A stretch of 62,102 bases of DNA from Flavobacterium psychrophilum. Lineage in GTDB: Bacteria; Bacteroidota; Bacteroidia; Flavobacteriales; Flavobacteriaceae. The notes beneath the pieces were generated by a model. That model searched no databases and was not told the DNA's origin. It saw only the letters and a list, made by a program, of their open reading frames with translations. The stretch is taken from positions 1 through 62,102 of the forward strand of contig CAMCBB010000001.1 of NCBI GenBank assembly GCA_945872875.1, given 5' to 3'. Below are positions 24,806-33,233 of the stretch, one piece after another (position 1 is the stretch's first letter; every line of letters starts with the position of its first letter). Position numbers and translations under genes: made by a program.

Positions 24806-24827
24806 AAATAGAACCTATAAAAACAAA

Positions 24828-26393
24828 ATGCGTTTACAATTAGAAAATAATTTTTCGAATAATTTACCAGCCGATTTAATCGAAACGAACGAAACGAGAG
24901 AAGTAGTAAACGCTTGTTTTTCTTATGTAAATCCGAGAATTCCATCCAATCCTAAATTAATTCATGCTTCAAAAGAAACAGCAGAATTAATAGGGATATC
25001 TAAAGAAGATACTCAAAGCGATTTATTTGTAAACTATTTTTCGGGCAAGGAATTAATTCCTAATTCGAGACCGTATTCTATGAATTATGCCGGACATCAA
25101 TTTGGCAATTGGGCTGGTCAATTAGGTGACGGCAGAGCCATTTTATTAGCAGAAATAAAATCCAACAATCAAATATACGCCTTGCAACTTAAGGGTGCAG
25201 GAAGTACTCCTTATTCTCGCAGAGCAGATGGCCTAGCTGTTTTAAGATCCTCGATAAGAGAGCATTTATGCAGTGAGGCAATGTTTCATTTGGGCGTTCC
25301 CACTACCCGATCTTTATCCTTAATTCTCACTGGAGACGAAGTCTTGAGAGATGTGATGTACGATGGAAATCCCGAATATGAAAAGGGAGCTGTAGTTTGT
25401 AGAGTGGCTCCATCCTTTATTCGATTTGGGAATTTTGAACTATTTGCAGCACAAAATGACCTAAAAACCTTACAACAACTTACCGATTACACCATCAAGC
25501 AGCATTTTCCTGAAGTTACTTCTACAGGAGTAACTAAATATTTAGATTTCTTTAAAATAGTTGCAGATAAAATGTGTGAAATGATTGTACACTGGCAACG
25601 CGTAGGTTTTGTGCATGGAGTTATGAATACCGACAACATGTCAATTTTAGGGCTTACCATTGATTATGGACCTTATGGCTGGTTGGAAGATTATAATTTC
25701 AATTGGACACCAAACACCACCGATAACGAGCACCGCAGGTATCGTTTTGAAAACCAACCTAGTATTGCACAATGGAATTTATACCATTTAGCGAATGCCT
25801 TATACCCTTTAATTAAAGAAGCTAAACCACTTGAAAGAATATTAGCCGATTTCAAAAAAAAATACTATTTTAAATACATTGAAATGATGCGAGCTAAATT
25901 AGGTTTGCAGCAAGAATACAAAGAAGATGAACGATTAATTGCTTCACTTGAAAAAGTACTGCAAATATCTGAAACCGACATGACGATCTTTTTCAGAGAA
26001 TTAAGTTGGGTGAAAAAAAATGATTCTGCCGGAAGTGCGCTTGCTAACATTCACGAAGCATTTTACAAACCGGAAGAAATAAAAAAAGAACTATTAAAAT
26101 CTTGGGGGCGCTGGTTTGAAAAATACTTAAAGCGACTCAATCTGGAAACTGTTTCAGATGCTGATCGAAAAACCAAAATGGATTCAACAAATCCGAAGTA
26201 TGTTTTACGCAATTACATGGCACAACTAGCGATTGATGCAGCGAATAATGAGGACTATTCAATATTAGAAGAATTGTACGAACTACTAAAAAATCCCTAT
26301 TCTGAACAAACAGAACAAGAAAAATGGTATGCTAAAAGACCTGATTGGGCTAGAGATAAAATTGGCTGTTCTAGATTATCGTGTAGTTCTTAG
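24828..26393 (+). CDS. selO: Protein adenylyltransferase SelO (YdiU family)
   Basis: This 521-residue pseudokinase-fold enzyme transfers AMP to protein Ser/Thr/Tyr and is linked to redox stress in other organisms. Diagnostic blocks are NYAGHQFGNWAGQLGDGRA, LQLKGAGSTPYSRRADG and HGVMNTDNMSILG (the metal/catalytic region). The C-terminal tail is cysteine-containing, KIGCSRLSCSS, where animal homologues carry selenocysteine. Length is typical. It converges on the glmM-type gene with 3 bp between stops. Confidence 0.93.
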   Translation: MRLQLENNFSNNLPADLIETNETREVVNACFSYVNPRIPSNPKLIHASKETAELIGISKEDTQSDLFVNYFSGKELIPNSRPYSMNYAGHQFGNWAGQLGDGRAILLAEIKSNNQIYALQLKGAGSTPYSRRADGLAVLRSSIREHLCSEAMFHLGVPTTRSLSLILTGDEVLRDVMYDGNPEYEKGAVVCRVAPSFIRFGNFELFAAQNDLKTLQQLTDYTIKQHFPEVTSTGVTKYLDFFKIVADKMCEMIVHWQRVGFVHGVMNTDNMSILGLTIDYGPYGWLEDYNFNWTPNTTDNEHRRYRFENQPSIAQWNLYHLANALYPLIKEAKPLERILADFKKKYYFKYIEMMRAKLGLQQEYKEDERLIASLEKVLQISETDMTIFFRELSWVKKNDSAGSALANIHEAFYKPEEIKKELLKSWGRWFEKYLKRLNLETVSDADRKTKMDSTNPKYVLRNYMAQLAIDAANNEDYSILEELYELLKNPYSEQTEQEKWYAKRPDWARDKIGCSRLSCSS

Positions 26394-26396
26394 AAA

Positions 26397-27797
26397 TTAT
26401 ATTCCGGCTACGGCTTTAATCTCATCAATAATTCGAATTGCAAGTGCATCAGCAGCTGCTTGAGTAGGCGCTTCGGTATATATTCTAATAATTGGCTCAG
26501 TATTGGATTTTCTCAAATGCACCCATTCGGAAGCAAAATCAATTTTAACTCCGTCAATTGTAGTAATTTCCTCGTTTTTATATTTTTCGGTCATGGCAAT
26601 TAATATTGCATCCACATCAATTTGCGGCGTCAATTCAATTTTGTTTTTACTCATATAATATTGCGGATAACTTGCTCTTAATTCGGCTACAGTAACTTCT
26701 AAATTGGCTAAGTGTGTTAAGAATAAAGCTACGCCTACAAGACTATCTCTACCGTAATGTGATTCTGGATAAATGATTCCGCCGTTCCCTTCTCCACCAA
26801 TAATGGCATTCGTTTCTTTCATCAAAGCAACCACATTCACCTCACCTACAGCACTCGCTTGATAGTTTCCTTGGTGCTTGTTTGTTATATCTCGCAATGC
26901 ACGTGAAGAGGACATATTAGAAACCGTATTTCCTGGAGTTTTACTCAATACATAATCGGCGCAAGCAACCAAAGTATATTCTTCCCCAAACATTTCTCCA
27001 TCATTTGAAATAAAAGCCAAACGATCTACATCGGGATCGACTACAATTCCGAAATCGGCTTTTTCTTCTACAACCAATTTACAGATATCACCCAAATGCT
27101 CTTTTAATGGCTCCGGATTGTGAGGAAAATGTCCATTTGGTTCACAATATAATTTCACACATTCTACGCCCATTTGCTCCAACAACTTCGGAATAATTAT
27201 TCCACCCGACGAATTTACACCATCAACGACCACTTTAAATTTTCTTTTAGCAACGGCATCGGCATCAACTAAAGGTAAATTCAAAACTTCATCAATATGA
27301 ATATCCATATAAGCATCGTTCGAAATCACTTCGCCTAACGAATCAACATCAACAAAATCAAAAGCCTCAGCCTCAGCAATTTCTAATATGCGTTCGCCGT
27401 CTTTTCCGCTTAAAAATTCACCTTTAGAATTTAACAACTTTAAGGCATTCCACTGTTTTGGATTGTGTGAAGCCGTTAAAATAATTCCACCATCGGCCTT
27501 CTCAAGAGGTACTGCAATCTCCACTGTAGGAGTTGTTGACAATCCCAAATCAATTACATCAATCCCAAGTCCAACTAAGGTATTAATCACCAAATTGTGA
27601 ATCATAGGTCCTGAAATTCTGGCATCACGACCAATAACTACTAATAACTTTCTTCCGTTTTCTAATGCACCACTTCCCTCTTTTAAGAAAGTTCCATAAG
27701 CTGATGCAAATTTTACAGCATCAACAGGAGTCAAATTATCCCCTACTTTACCACCGATAGTTCCACGAATTCCAGATATTGATTTTATTAATGTCAT
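26397..27797 (-). CDS. glmM: Phosphoglucosamine mutase / phosphohexosemutase
   Basis: This 466-residue alpha-D-phosphohexomutase most likely interconverts glucosamine-6-P and glucosamine-1-P for cell-wall and lipopolysaccharide precursors. The active-site phosphoserine is Ser110 (ILTASHNPKQWN). The metal loop is VDPDVDRLAF, the sugar loop GGEGNGGIIYP and the phosphate site RKSNTEPIIRIY. The TASHNP form and length resemble the archaeal-type GlmM common in Bacteroidota; phosphomannomutase or phosphoglucomutase activity cannot be excluded. It is a single gene with its own -7 box. Confidence 0.85.
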   Translation of the reverse strand: MTLIKSISGIRGTIGGKVGDNLTPVDAVKFASAYGTFLKEGSGALENGRKLLVVIGRDARISGPMIHNLVINTLVGLGIDVIDLGLSTTPTVEIAVPLEKADGGIILTASHNPKQWNALKLLNSKGEFLSGKDGERILEIAEAEAFDFVDVDSLGEVISNDAYMDIHIDEVLNLPLVDADAVAKRKFKVVVDGVNSSGGIIIPKLLEQMGVECVKLYCEPNGHFPHNPEPLKEHLGDICKLVVEEKADFGIVVDPDVDRLAFISNDGEMFGEEYTLVACADYVLSKTPGNTVSNMSSSRALRDITNKHQGNYQASAVGEVNVVALMKETNAIIGGEGNGGIIYPESHYGRDSLVGVALFLTHLANLEVTVAELRASYPQYYMSKNKIELTPQIDVDAILIAMTEKYKNEEITTIDGVKIDFASEWVHLRKSNTEPIIRIYTEAPTQAAADALAIRIIDEIKAVAGI

Positions 27798-27853
27798 TGT
27801 AATAGATTAAAAGATTAGCTGGATACAACTAAAGTACCACTATAAATTTAGGG

Positions 27854-27861
27854 CAAATATA
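27854..27861 (-). promoter_or_regulatory. -7 promoter box for the phosphohexosemutase gene
   Basis: On the minus strand this reads TATATTTG, 57 bp upstream of the start codon at 27797. Confidence 0.5.
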
Positions 27862-27942
27862 GGTATTATACTTTTTATGGAAAAGTATGTTGGCAGAACA
27901 ATTAACGCTAAAAAATCTATTTTTTGGAAAATATAAAAGTGA

Positions 27943-27950
27943 TACCTTTG
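27943..27950 (+). promoter_or_regulatory. -7 promoter box for mnmE
   Basis: TACCTTTG lies 24 bp before the ATG at 27975 and inside the apparent upstream extension of the frame. It argues that 27975 is the true start. Confidence 0.6.
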
Positions 27951-27974
27951 CAGTTCAACAAACTAAAAACTTCT

Positions 27975-29375
27975 ATGTTAGATCAAAAAACAATTGTTGC
28001 ATTAGCTACTCCATCCGGTGCGGGTGCGGTTGCCATCATTCGTATGTCGGGGGAAGCTGCAATTGGGATCGCATCGGAAGTATTTCAATCCGTTTCTGGA
28101 AAAGATATTACTACCCAAAAAACGCATACAATTCATTTAGGAACTATTACGGATGCAGGAAAAACTTACGATCAAGTATTACTTTCCCTTTTTAAAAACC
28201 CAAATTCCTATACCGGAGAAAATGTAGTTGAAATTTCGTGCCACGGTTCTACTTATATTCAGCAGCAAATCATTCAGTTGTTATTGCGAAAAGGATGTCG
28301 CATGGCACAACCAGGTGAATTTACTTTGAGAGCTTTTTTAAATGGAAAATTAGATCTTTCTCAAGCGGAAGCTGTAGCCGATTTAATAAGTTCGGATAAT
28401 GAGGCATCGCACCAAATTGCCATGCAACAAATGCGAGGAGGTTTTAGTAGTGAAATAGCTAAACTAAGAGAAGAATTATTGAATTTTGCTTCGTTAATCG
28501 AACTCGAATTGGACTTTGCCGAAGAGGATGTGGAATTTGCCGACCGAACTCAATTTCATGATTTATTAAATCGAATAGAATTTGTTTTAAAACGATTAAT
28601 CGATTCGTTTGCGGTTGGAAATGTGATTAAAAACGGAATTCCAGTTGCGATTATTGGCGAACCCAATGTAGGAAAATCTACTTTGTTGAATGCGCTTTTA
28701 AACGAGGAACGCGCTATTGTATCGGAGATTGCTGGAACTACACGAGATACTATTGAAGACGAATTGGTTATTGGTGGGATTGGTTTCCGATTTATTGATA
28801 CCGCAGGAATTCGAGACACCCAAGATGTAATTGAAAGTATCGGAATTAAGAAAACATTCGAGAAAATCGAACAAGCTCAAGTAGTTTTGTATTTATTTGA
28901 AAGTTTAAAGTTTAAAGTTTCAGGTTCGGAATACATTACCGAAATTGAAAAAGTAAAAAATAAATACCCATTAAAACCGCTTATTGTTGTTGTAAATAAA
29001 ACAGATTTAATTTCGGAAAAAGAAAAAGAAACACTTCAAAAACAACTTGAAAACTTAGAAGTAAAAACAATTTTCTTAAGTGCAAAAAACAAAACCGGAA
29101 TTGAAAATTTAAAAACACAATTACTTGCTTTTGTAAATACTGGAGCACTTCGAAATAACGAAACAATAGTCACGAATACAAGACATTACGACTCACTACT
29201 TAAAGCTTTAGAAGAAATTCAGAAAGTAAGCTTTGGCTTACAAGCCAACATACCTTCGGATCTAATGGCAATTGATATTCGACAAGCTTTATATTACTTT
29301 GGAGAAATTACCGGCGAAGTCACTAACGACGAGTTATTAGGCAACATCTTTGCCAATTTCTGTATCGGAAAGTAA
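27975..29375 (+). CDS. mnmE: tRNA modification GTPase MnmE
   Basis: This 466-residue GTPase acts with MnmG to install the carboxymethylaminomethyl (or aminomethyl) group on U34 of certain tRNAs. It has the N-terminal folate-binding domain (MLDQKTIVALATPSGAGAVA). The helical domain follows, then the G domain with G1 GEPNVGKS at 228-235, DTAG, and the NKTD specificity motif. The C-terminal FCIGK carries the conserved cysteine. The open frame reaches 27924, but the -7 box at 27943 lies inside that extension and other MnmE proteins start at MLDQKT-like sequence, so 27975 is chosen. Confidence 0.95.
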   Translation: MLDQKTIVALATPSGAGAVAIIRMSGEAAIGIASEVFQSVSGKDITTQKTHTIHLGTITDAGKTYDQVLLSLFKNPNSYTGENVVEISCHGSTYIQQQIIQLLLRKGCRMAQPGEFTLRAFLNGKLDLSQAEAVADLISSDNEASHQIAMQQMRGGFSSEIAKLREELLNFASLIELELDFAEEDVEFADRTQFHDLLNRIEFVLKRLIDSFAVGNVIKNGIPVAIIGEPNVGKSTLLNALLNEERAIVSEIAGTTRDTIEDELVIGGIGFRFIDTAGIRDTQDVIESIGIKKTFEKIEQAQVVLYLFESLKFKVSGSEYITEIEKVKNKYPLKPLIVVVNKTDLISEKEKETLQKQLENLEVKTIFLSAKNKTGIENLKTQLLAFVNTGALRNNETIVTNTRHYDSLLKALEEIQKVSFGLQANIPSDLMAIDIRQALYYFGEITGEVTNDELLGNIFANFCIGK

Positions 29376-29414
29376 TTTAACTATTGATTAACAATATAAT
29401 CAAAACCATCTAAA

Positions 29415-29422
29415 TACTTTTG
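29415..29422 (+). promoter_or_regulatory. -7 promoter box for the thioredoxin-like lipoprotein gene
   Basis: TACTTTTG lies 17 bp upstream of the ATG at 29440. Confidence 0.55.
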
Positions 29423-29439
29423 TTTGCATTATTATTCAA

Positions 29440-30849
29440 ATGAAAGCACTTACATTATATAAAACACTAGTACTCCCTACTTTGATTCTAGCTTTGTTTA
29501 CTTCTTGCAAAAAGGAGTTTTCAGGCGAAGATTATGTAGCTTATTTTGGAGGAGAAGTATTGAATCCCACCAGTAATTATGTGCTTTTTTGCAAAAATAA
29601 TGTGGTAATTGATTCTATTCCTCTGAATGAAGATAATACTTTCTTTAAAAAATTTGATTCGCTTGCTCCTGGCTTATACACCTTTAAAATAGAACCCGAA
29701 TACCAATATGTTTATTTTGATAAAAACGACAGTATCAAAGTCCATTTAGATTCGAAAGATTTTGATGAGTCGGTTAATTTTTGTGGTCGTGGTGATCAAA
29801 AAAACAACTTTTTAATAGATATGTATTTGCGTAATGAAAAAGACAAAGACAGTTTATTTGAAGTATTTGATTATAAATGGAACCGCTACAACCAACACAT
29901 CAACAAAACCAACGCGGACAATCAAAAATATTACGAATCCAAAAAAGAAGAAATTAAATGGGATGCTGCCTTTGATGTATACGCAAAAGCAATTGTAAAT
30001 TTTCCACATTATACCAAGAAGGAAATTTACCCCATGATTCATGAGATGCGAACCGGCGAAGATGTTACCTCACAACTTCCAAAAAACTACTATGCATTTA
30101 GGAATAAAATAGATTTTGGTAATGAAGCTTTGGCTGATTTTTCTCCCTTTGTAATGTATTTGGATTACATGTTGAATAATGTTGGGTCTATTCATTACCA
30201 CAATCATTTTTCAGAATTTGATTTAGCTCTAAAAACAAACATCAATAAATTAAACATTGCTGATACACTTATTAAAAATGAGCGGATCAGAAATATGGTG
30301 TTAAATAATATTGCATTAAAATATTTGCTGGAAGACCAAAACATGGTAAATAACCAGGAATTCTTAAAAACCTACCACAAATATTCTACTGATAAAAGCA
30401 AAAAAAATGAGGTGTTGAAAATTGGAAATTCCATTCAATCCTTAACCAAAGGCAAAAAACTTCCTTCTGTACAATTAATTACTCCTGATGGAAAAACGAC
30501 CAATTCAAATGCGGTTATTACTAAAAATTCGGTGGTTTTCTTTTGGAGTGAAAAATTATCTTCGCATTTACTCGCTGCTCATAAAAAAGTATTGGAACTT
30601 AAAGATAAATACCCAAATTACAATTTTATTGCCATCAACTTAGATGCAAACACCTACAAATGGAAAGAAATCCTACCTAAATACAAATTTGAAGGTATAA
30701 CCGAATTGCACTGCGCCAATTTTGAAGATATCAAAAGTAAATGGGCCATTACCAAAGTACACCGCACTTTAATTATTAATTCCGACAAAACCATTAAAAA
30801 TGGTTTCACCAACTTGTTTGATGTGTATTTTGAGGAAGATTTAAAGTAA
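29440..30849 (+). CDS. Lipoprotein with DUF4369-like and redox-inactive thioredoxin-like domains
   Basis: This 469-residue lipoprotein (lipobox LFTSC near residue 23) has a beta-rich N-terminal region of DUF4369 type (about 28-115). A helical middle follows, then a C-terminal TlpA/AhpC-like thioredoxin fold (from about 345). Where active members have WxxWCxxC, this protein reads VVFFWSEKLSSHLLAAHKK, so both redox cysteines are missing. Bacteroidota encode many DUF4369-TlpA lipoproteins; this one cannot carry out disulfide chemistry through that site. It may be a chaperone-like or binding protein of the envelope. It is a single gene. Confidence 0.72.
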   Translation: MKALTLYKTLVLPTLILALFTSCKKEFSGEDYVAYFGGEVLNPTSNYVLFCKNNVVIDSIPLNEDNTFFKKFDSLAPGLYTFKIEPEYQYVYFDKNDSIKVHLDSKDFDESVNFCGRGDQKNNFLIDMYLRNEKDKDSLFEVFDYKWNRYNQHINKTNADNQKYYESKKEEIKWDAAFDVYAKAIVNFPHYTKKEIYPMIHEMRTGEDVTSQLPKNYYAFRNKIDFGNEALADFSPFVMYLDYMLNNVGSIHYHNHFSEFDLALKTNINKLNIADTLIKNERIRNMVLNNIALKYLLEDQNMVNNQEFLKTYHKYSTDKSKKNEVLKIGNSIQSLTKGKKLPSVQLITPDGKTTNSNAVITKNSVVFFWSEKLSSHLLAAHKKVLELKDKYPNYNFIAINLDANTYKWKEILPKYKFEGITELHCANFEDIKSKWAITKVHRTLIINSDKTIKNGFTNLFDVYFEEDLK

Positions 30850-30920
30850 GACACAAGGTTCTGGGTTTAAGGTGTTGGACATCCCATTATTAAATTAATC
30901 TATCTCATAAGAATATCTAA

Positions 30921-30953
30921 AAAAAAGCGACTTTCATTTTTGAAAATCGCTTT
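30921..30953 (-). terminator. Intrinsic terminator of the transaldolase gene
   Basis: Reading the minus strand, AAAGCGATTTTCA pairs with TGAAAGTCGCTTT and is followed by T-residues. It lies 23 bp after the transaldolase stop. Confidence 0.8.
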
Positions 30954-30975
30954 AGTAGGAAGTATAAATTTGGGA

Positions 30976-31632
30976 TTATTTATTTCCTTTCTCGAAATCA
31001 GCAATAAACTGCGCCAATCCGATATCGGTAAGTGGGTGTTTTAACAACCCTAAAATTGCAGATAATGGCCCTGTCATTACATCGGCACCAATTTTTGCAC
31101 AATTTACAATGTGCATGGTATGACGAACTGATGCGGCAAGGATTTGAGTTTCATAACCATAATTATCATAGATTTCTCTAATTTCTTGAATCAAGTTCAA
31201 ACCATCTGTAGAAACATCGTCTAAACGACCCACAAATGGAGAAACAAAAGTAGCCCCTGCTTTAGCAGCTAATAATGCTTGACCGCAAGAAAACACTAAA
31301 GTTACATTGGTTTTAATTCCTTTATCAGAAAAATATTTACACGCCTTAATTCCGTCTTTGGTCATTGGAATTTTCACTACAATTTGATCGTGTAAATCTG
31401 CCAACTCCTCACCTTCTTTAATCATTCCTTCATAATCGGTAGCGTTTACTTCGGCACTTACTTCACCATCCACGATAGTGCAAATATCTACATAATGCTT
31501 AAGAATATTGTTTTTTCCAGTAATTCCTTCTTTAGCCATTAATGAAGGATTGGTAGTAACTCCATCTAAAATCCCTAGAGATTGCGCTTCTTTAATGTCA
31601 TTTAGGTTTGCTGTGTCGATAAAAAATTTCAT
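30976..31632 (-). CDS. Transaldolase, small (TalC/FSA) type
   Basis: This 218-residue class I aldolase of the pentose phosphate pathway belongs to the short transaldolase / fructose-6-phosphate aldolase subfamily. The Schiff-base lysine is Lys87 ([11 protein letters not shown]). Conserved blocks [14 protein letters not shown] and SPFVGRLDD are present. Length fits the short subfamily. Whether the main activity is transaldolase or aldolase cannot be settled here; transaldolase is the usual role in this phylum. It is a single gene with its own terminator and -7 box. Confidence 0.92.
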   Translation of the reverse strand: MKFFIDTANLNDIKEAQSLGILDGVTTNPSLMAKEGITGKNNILKHYVDICTIVDGEVSAEVNATDYEGMIKEGEELADLHDQIVVKIPMTKDGIKACKYFSDKGIKTNVTLVFSCGQALLAAKAGATFVSPFVGRLDDVSTDGLNLIQEIREIYDNYGYETQILAASVRHTMHIVNCAKIGADVMTGPLSAILGLLKHPLTDIGLAQFIADFEKGNK

Positions 31633-31663
31633 AGTTTGTATGTTATAAAGTTGTGTTATGTGG

Positions 31664-31671
31664 CAAAATTA
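31664..31671 (-). promoter_or_regulatory. -7 promoter box for transaldolase
   Basis: On the minus strand this reads TAATTTTG, 32 bp upstream of the start codon. Confidence 0.5.
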
Positions 31672-31749
31672 CAAATTTCAATTTCAATAATCAATTTATT
31701 AGGAGCTGATCTTTAATAATTACATCTTCAAACTCCCAACTTCAATCTT

Positions 31750-32553
31750 TTATAATTTATAATGATTCATGAGCATTTTTTCAAAGACTTTATCGGGTAA
31801 AATTCGTTTCAAGACGATAGAAAATTTTTGCATGAAAGCACCAATTTTATAATGCCCTTTCGGACTTGATGTTTGTATAATTTTATATATTGCTTTGGCC
31901 ATTTCATTAGGATTGTTTCCACTATCCACATGTTCATTCATCATACTTAGTGTGGTTCCATACGGAATTTCATAAGCCGATCCTTTTATAAGCGGCGCAT
32001 GAAATCTTCCGGCAGCTATATTGGTAGCGAAATCTCCAGGAGCCACATTTGTAATGTGTATTCCGAAGGATTTTACTTCCATTCGAAGGGCTTCAGTAAT
32101 TAGTTCTAAAGCACCTTTGGAAGCAGAGTAAATTCCGCGATACGGTAATCCCATATAACCCGCAATAGAGGTTATATTGATAATCAATCCCGATTTTTGC
32201 GAACGCATGAAAGGCAATGCAGCTTTCATTACTTCGATAGGTCCAAAAAGATTGGTCTCGAAATTATTTTTGATTTCCTCGGTAGGAATTTCTTCAATCG
32301 GACCTGTAATTCCAACTCCTGCATTATTAATGACTACATCTATCCTACCTGATTTTTGTAAAATTATATCGATAGCTTGAGTAATATTTTCTTTATTTCG
32401 AACATCTAAAGCGAGTAAAGGAAATACCGAATCAGTAATTCGCTCTGGATTTCTGCTGGTTCCGTAAACTATAAAACCTTTGGCATGTAAAAACTCCCCA
32501 ATAGATTTCCCTATTCCTGATGAAGCTCCGGTAATAAATACTACTTTACTCAT
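31750..32553 (-). CDS. Short-chain dehydrogenase/reductase
   Basis: This 267-residue classical SDR has the NAD(P)-binding loop TGASSGIG at residues 8-15, the NNAG motif at 76-79, and catalytic Ser129, Tyr142 and Lys146 (YSASK). The variable substrate region near the C-terminus is long, as in retinol- or steroid-type SDRs, but the substrate is unknown. It is probably co-transcribed with the VOC protein gene 4 bp upstream. Confidence 0.88.
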   Translation of the reverse strand: MSKVVFITGASSGIGKSIGEFLHAKGFIVYGTSRNPERITDSVFPLLALDVRNKENITQAIDIILQKSGRIDVVINNAGVGITGPIEEIPTEEIKNNFETNLFGPIEVMKAALPFMRSQKSGLIINITSIAGYMGLPYRGIYSASKGALELITEALRMEVKSFGIHITNVAPGDFATNIAAGRFHAPLIKGSAYEIPYGTTLSMMNEHVDSGNNPNEMAKAIYKIIQTSSPKGHYKIGAFMQKFSIVLKRILPDKVFEKMLMNHYKL

Positions 32554-32557
32554 TTAT

Positions 32558-32926
32558 CTATTTTTTTACTAAATCTTGCCCAAACTGAATCATGTAACTA
32601 TTATTGTCGAAAATGGCAAATTCACGCATATCCCAATCAAAATCTTCTATATCGTAAGCAATTTTTACTTTATCTTTTATTTGATTCCAAAGTACATCTA
32701 CATCATCGGTTTTTATGTAGAAAGTACCTGAAAAATAAGGTCTTTCAAACGGTGTATGCTCATTTGGTTTGGCAATCATTATTTCGCAATCGTCTTTATG
32801 AACTGCAGCCCAACCCCAATCTTCACTATATTTGCCGCAGGTAAATCCTAATATATCACAATAAAAATCGACGGTTTCGTGTAATTCTTTAGTCCAAATC
32901 ATTGGAACTATAGGCTGGAATTTCAT
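32558..32926 (-). CDS. VOC (glyoxalase/bleomycin resistance)-fold protein
   Basis: This 122-residue single-domain protein of the vicinal oxygen chelate superfamily shows the typical pattern of two beta-alpha-beta-beta-beta modules. An opening TKELHETVDFYCDILGF leads into AAVHKDDCEIMIAKPNE, and the end reads MREFAIFDNNSYMIQFGQD. Members include glyoxalases, dioxygenases and antibiotic-binding proteins. No specific role can be assigned. It is the first gene of a two-gene unit with the SDR. Confidence 0.8.
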   Translation of the reverse strand: MKFQPIVPMIWTKELHETVDFYCDILGFTCGKYSEDWGWAAVHKDDCEIMIAKPNEHTPFERPYFSGTFYIKTDDVDVLWNQIKDKVKIAYDIEDFDWDMREFAIFDNNSYMIQFGQDLVKK

Positions 32927-33018
32927 TTTGTTAAATTTAAAGTTTAAAGATAAAAACTAAAATTAATATTTGATTGCTTTTTTCTAAAAAGTGAATTGAA
33001 ACTCAGAAGTAATTATAA

Positions 33019-33045
33019 AAAAAAATCCGAACCAAGTTCGGAAAT
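33019..33045 (-). terminator. Intrinsic terminator of the SRP RNA gene
   Basis: On the minus strand TCCGAAC-TTG-GTTCGGA is followed by eight or nine T residues, starting 11 bp beyond the 3' end of the SRP RNA. Confidence 0.85.
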
Positions 33046-33052
33046 AAAAAAT

Positions 33053-33145
33053 GGCAAGCGACCTACATCGCACCGCTCAACCACATACCTTTGCTATGTT
33101 CCCATCCTGGAGGATTTTGCAGGAGCTGGTCGTGTAGGACTTGCC
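33053..33145 (-). ncRNA. ffs: Signal recognition particle RNA, small bacterial type (4.5S)
   Basis: On the minus strand, about 93 nt begin GGCAAGTCC and end CGCTTGCC, closing a long hairpin. The tip has the conserved SRP domain IV features: CCAGG, then a GGAA tetraloop region (CAGGATGGGAAC), then AGCAAAGG on the return strand. These match the pattern that Ffh recognises. A -7 box lies 5 bp upstream of the 5' end, and a strong terminator follows. It is the RNA core of the SRP that targets membrane and secreted proteins. Ends are accurate to within a few bases. Confidence 0.9.
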
Positions 33146-33149
33146 AGCG

Positions 33150-33157
33150 CAAAGATA
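33150..33157 (-). promoter_or_regulatory. -7 promoter box for the SRP RNA
   Basis: On the minus strand this reads TATCTTTG, placing the transcription start at the first base of the SRP RNA hairpin. Confidence 0.7.
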
Positions 33158-33199
33158 CAATCTTTTTATATTTTTGCAAGAAATTAACATCTTAAATAA

Positions 33200-33207
33200 T
33201 ACATTTG
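33200..33207 (+). promoter_or_regulatory. -7 promoter box for glutaminyl cyclotransferase
   Basis: TACATTTG lies 26 bp upstream of the ATG at 33234. It is downstream of the longest possible start at 33141, which is therefore rejected. Confidence 0.6.
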
Positions 33208-33233
33208 TATCTCTAATTTTTAATCTAATTATA

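Noticed and set aside
24751..24945. Upstream extension of the class V aminotransferase
   Set aside because: It overlaps the selO start and both divergent promoters, and its residues are not conserved-looking; a minus-strand -7 box sits at 24768-24775.
27924..27974. Upstream extension of mnmE
   Set aside because: The -7 box TACCTTTG at 27943-27950 lies within it, and other MnmE proteins begin at the sequence starting at 27975.
33141..33233. Upstream extension of the glutaminyl cyclotransferase
   Set aside because: It overlaps the SRP RNA 5' end and promoter; the ATG at 33234 gives a proper lipoprotein signal peptide.
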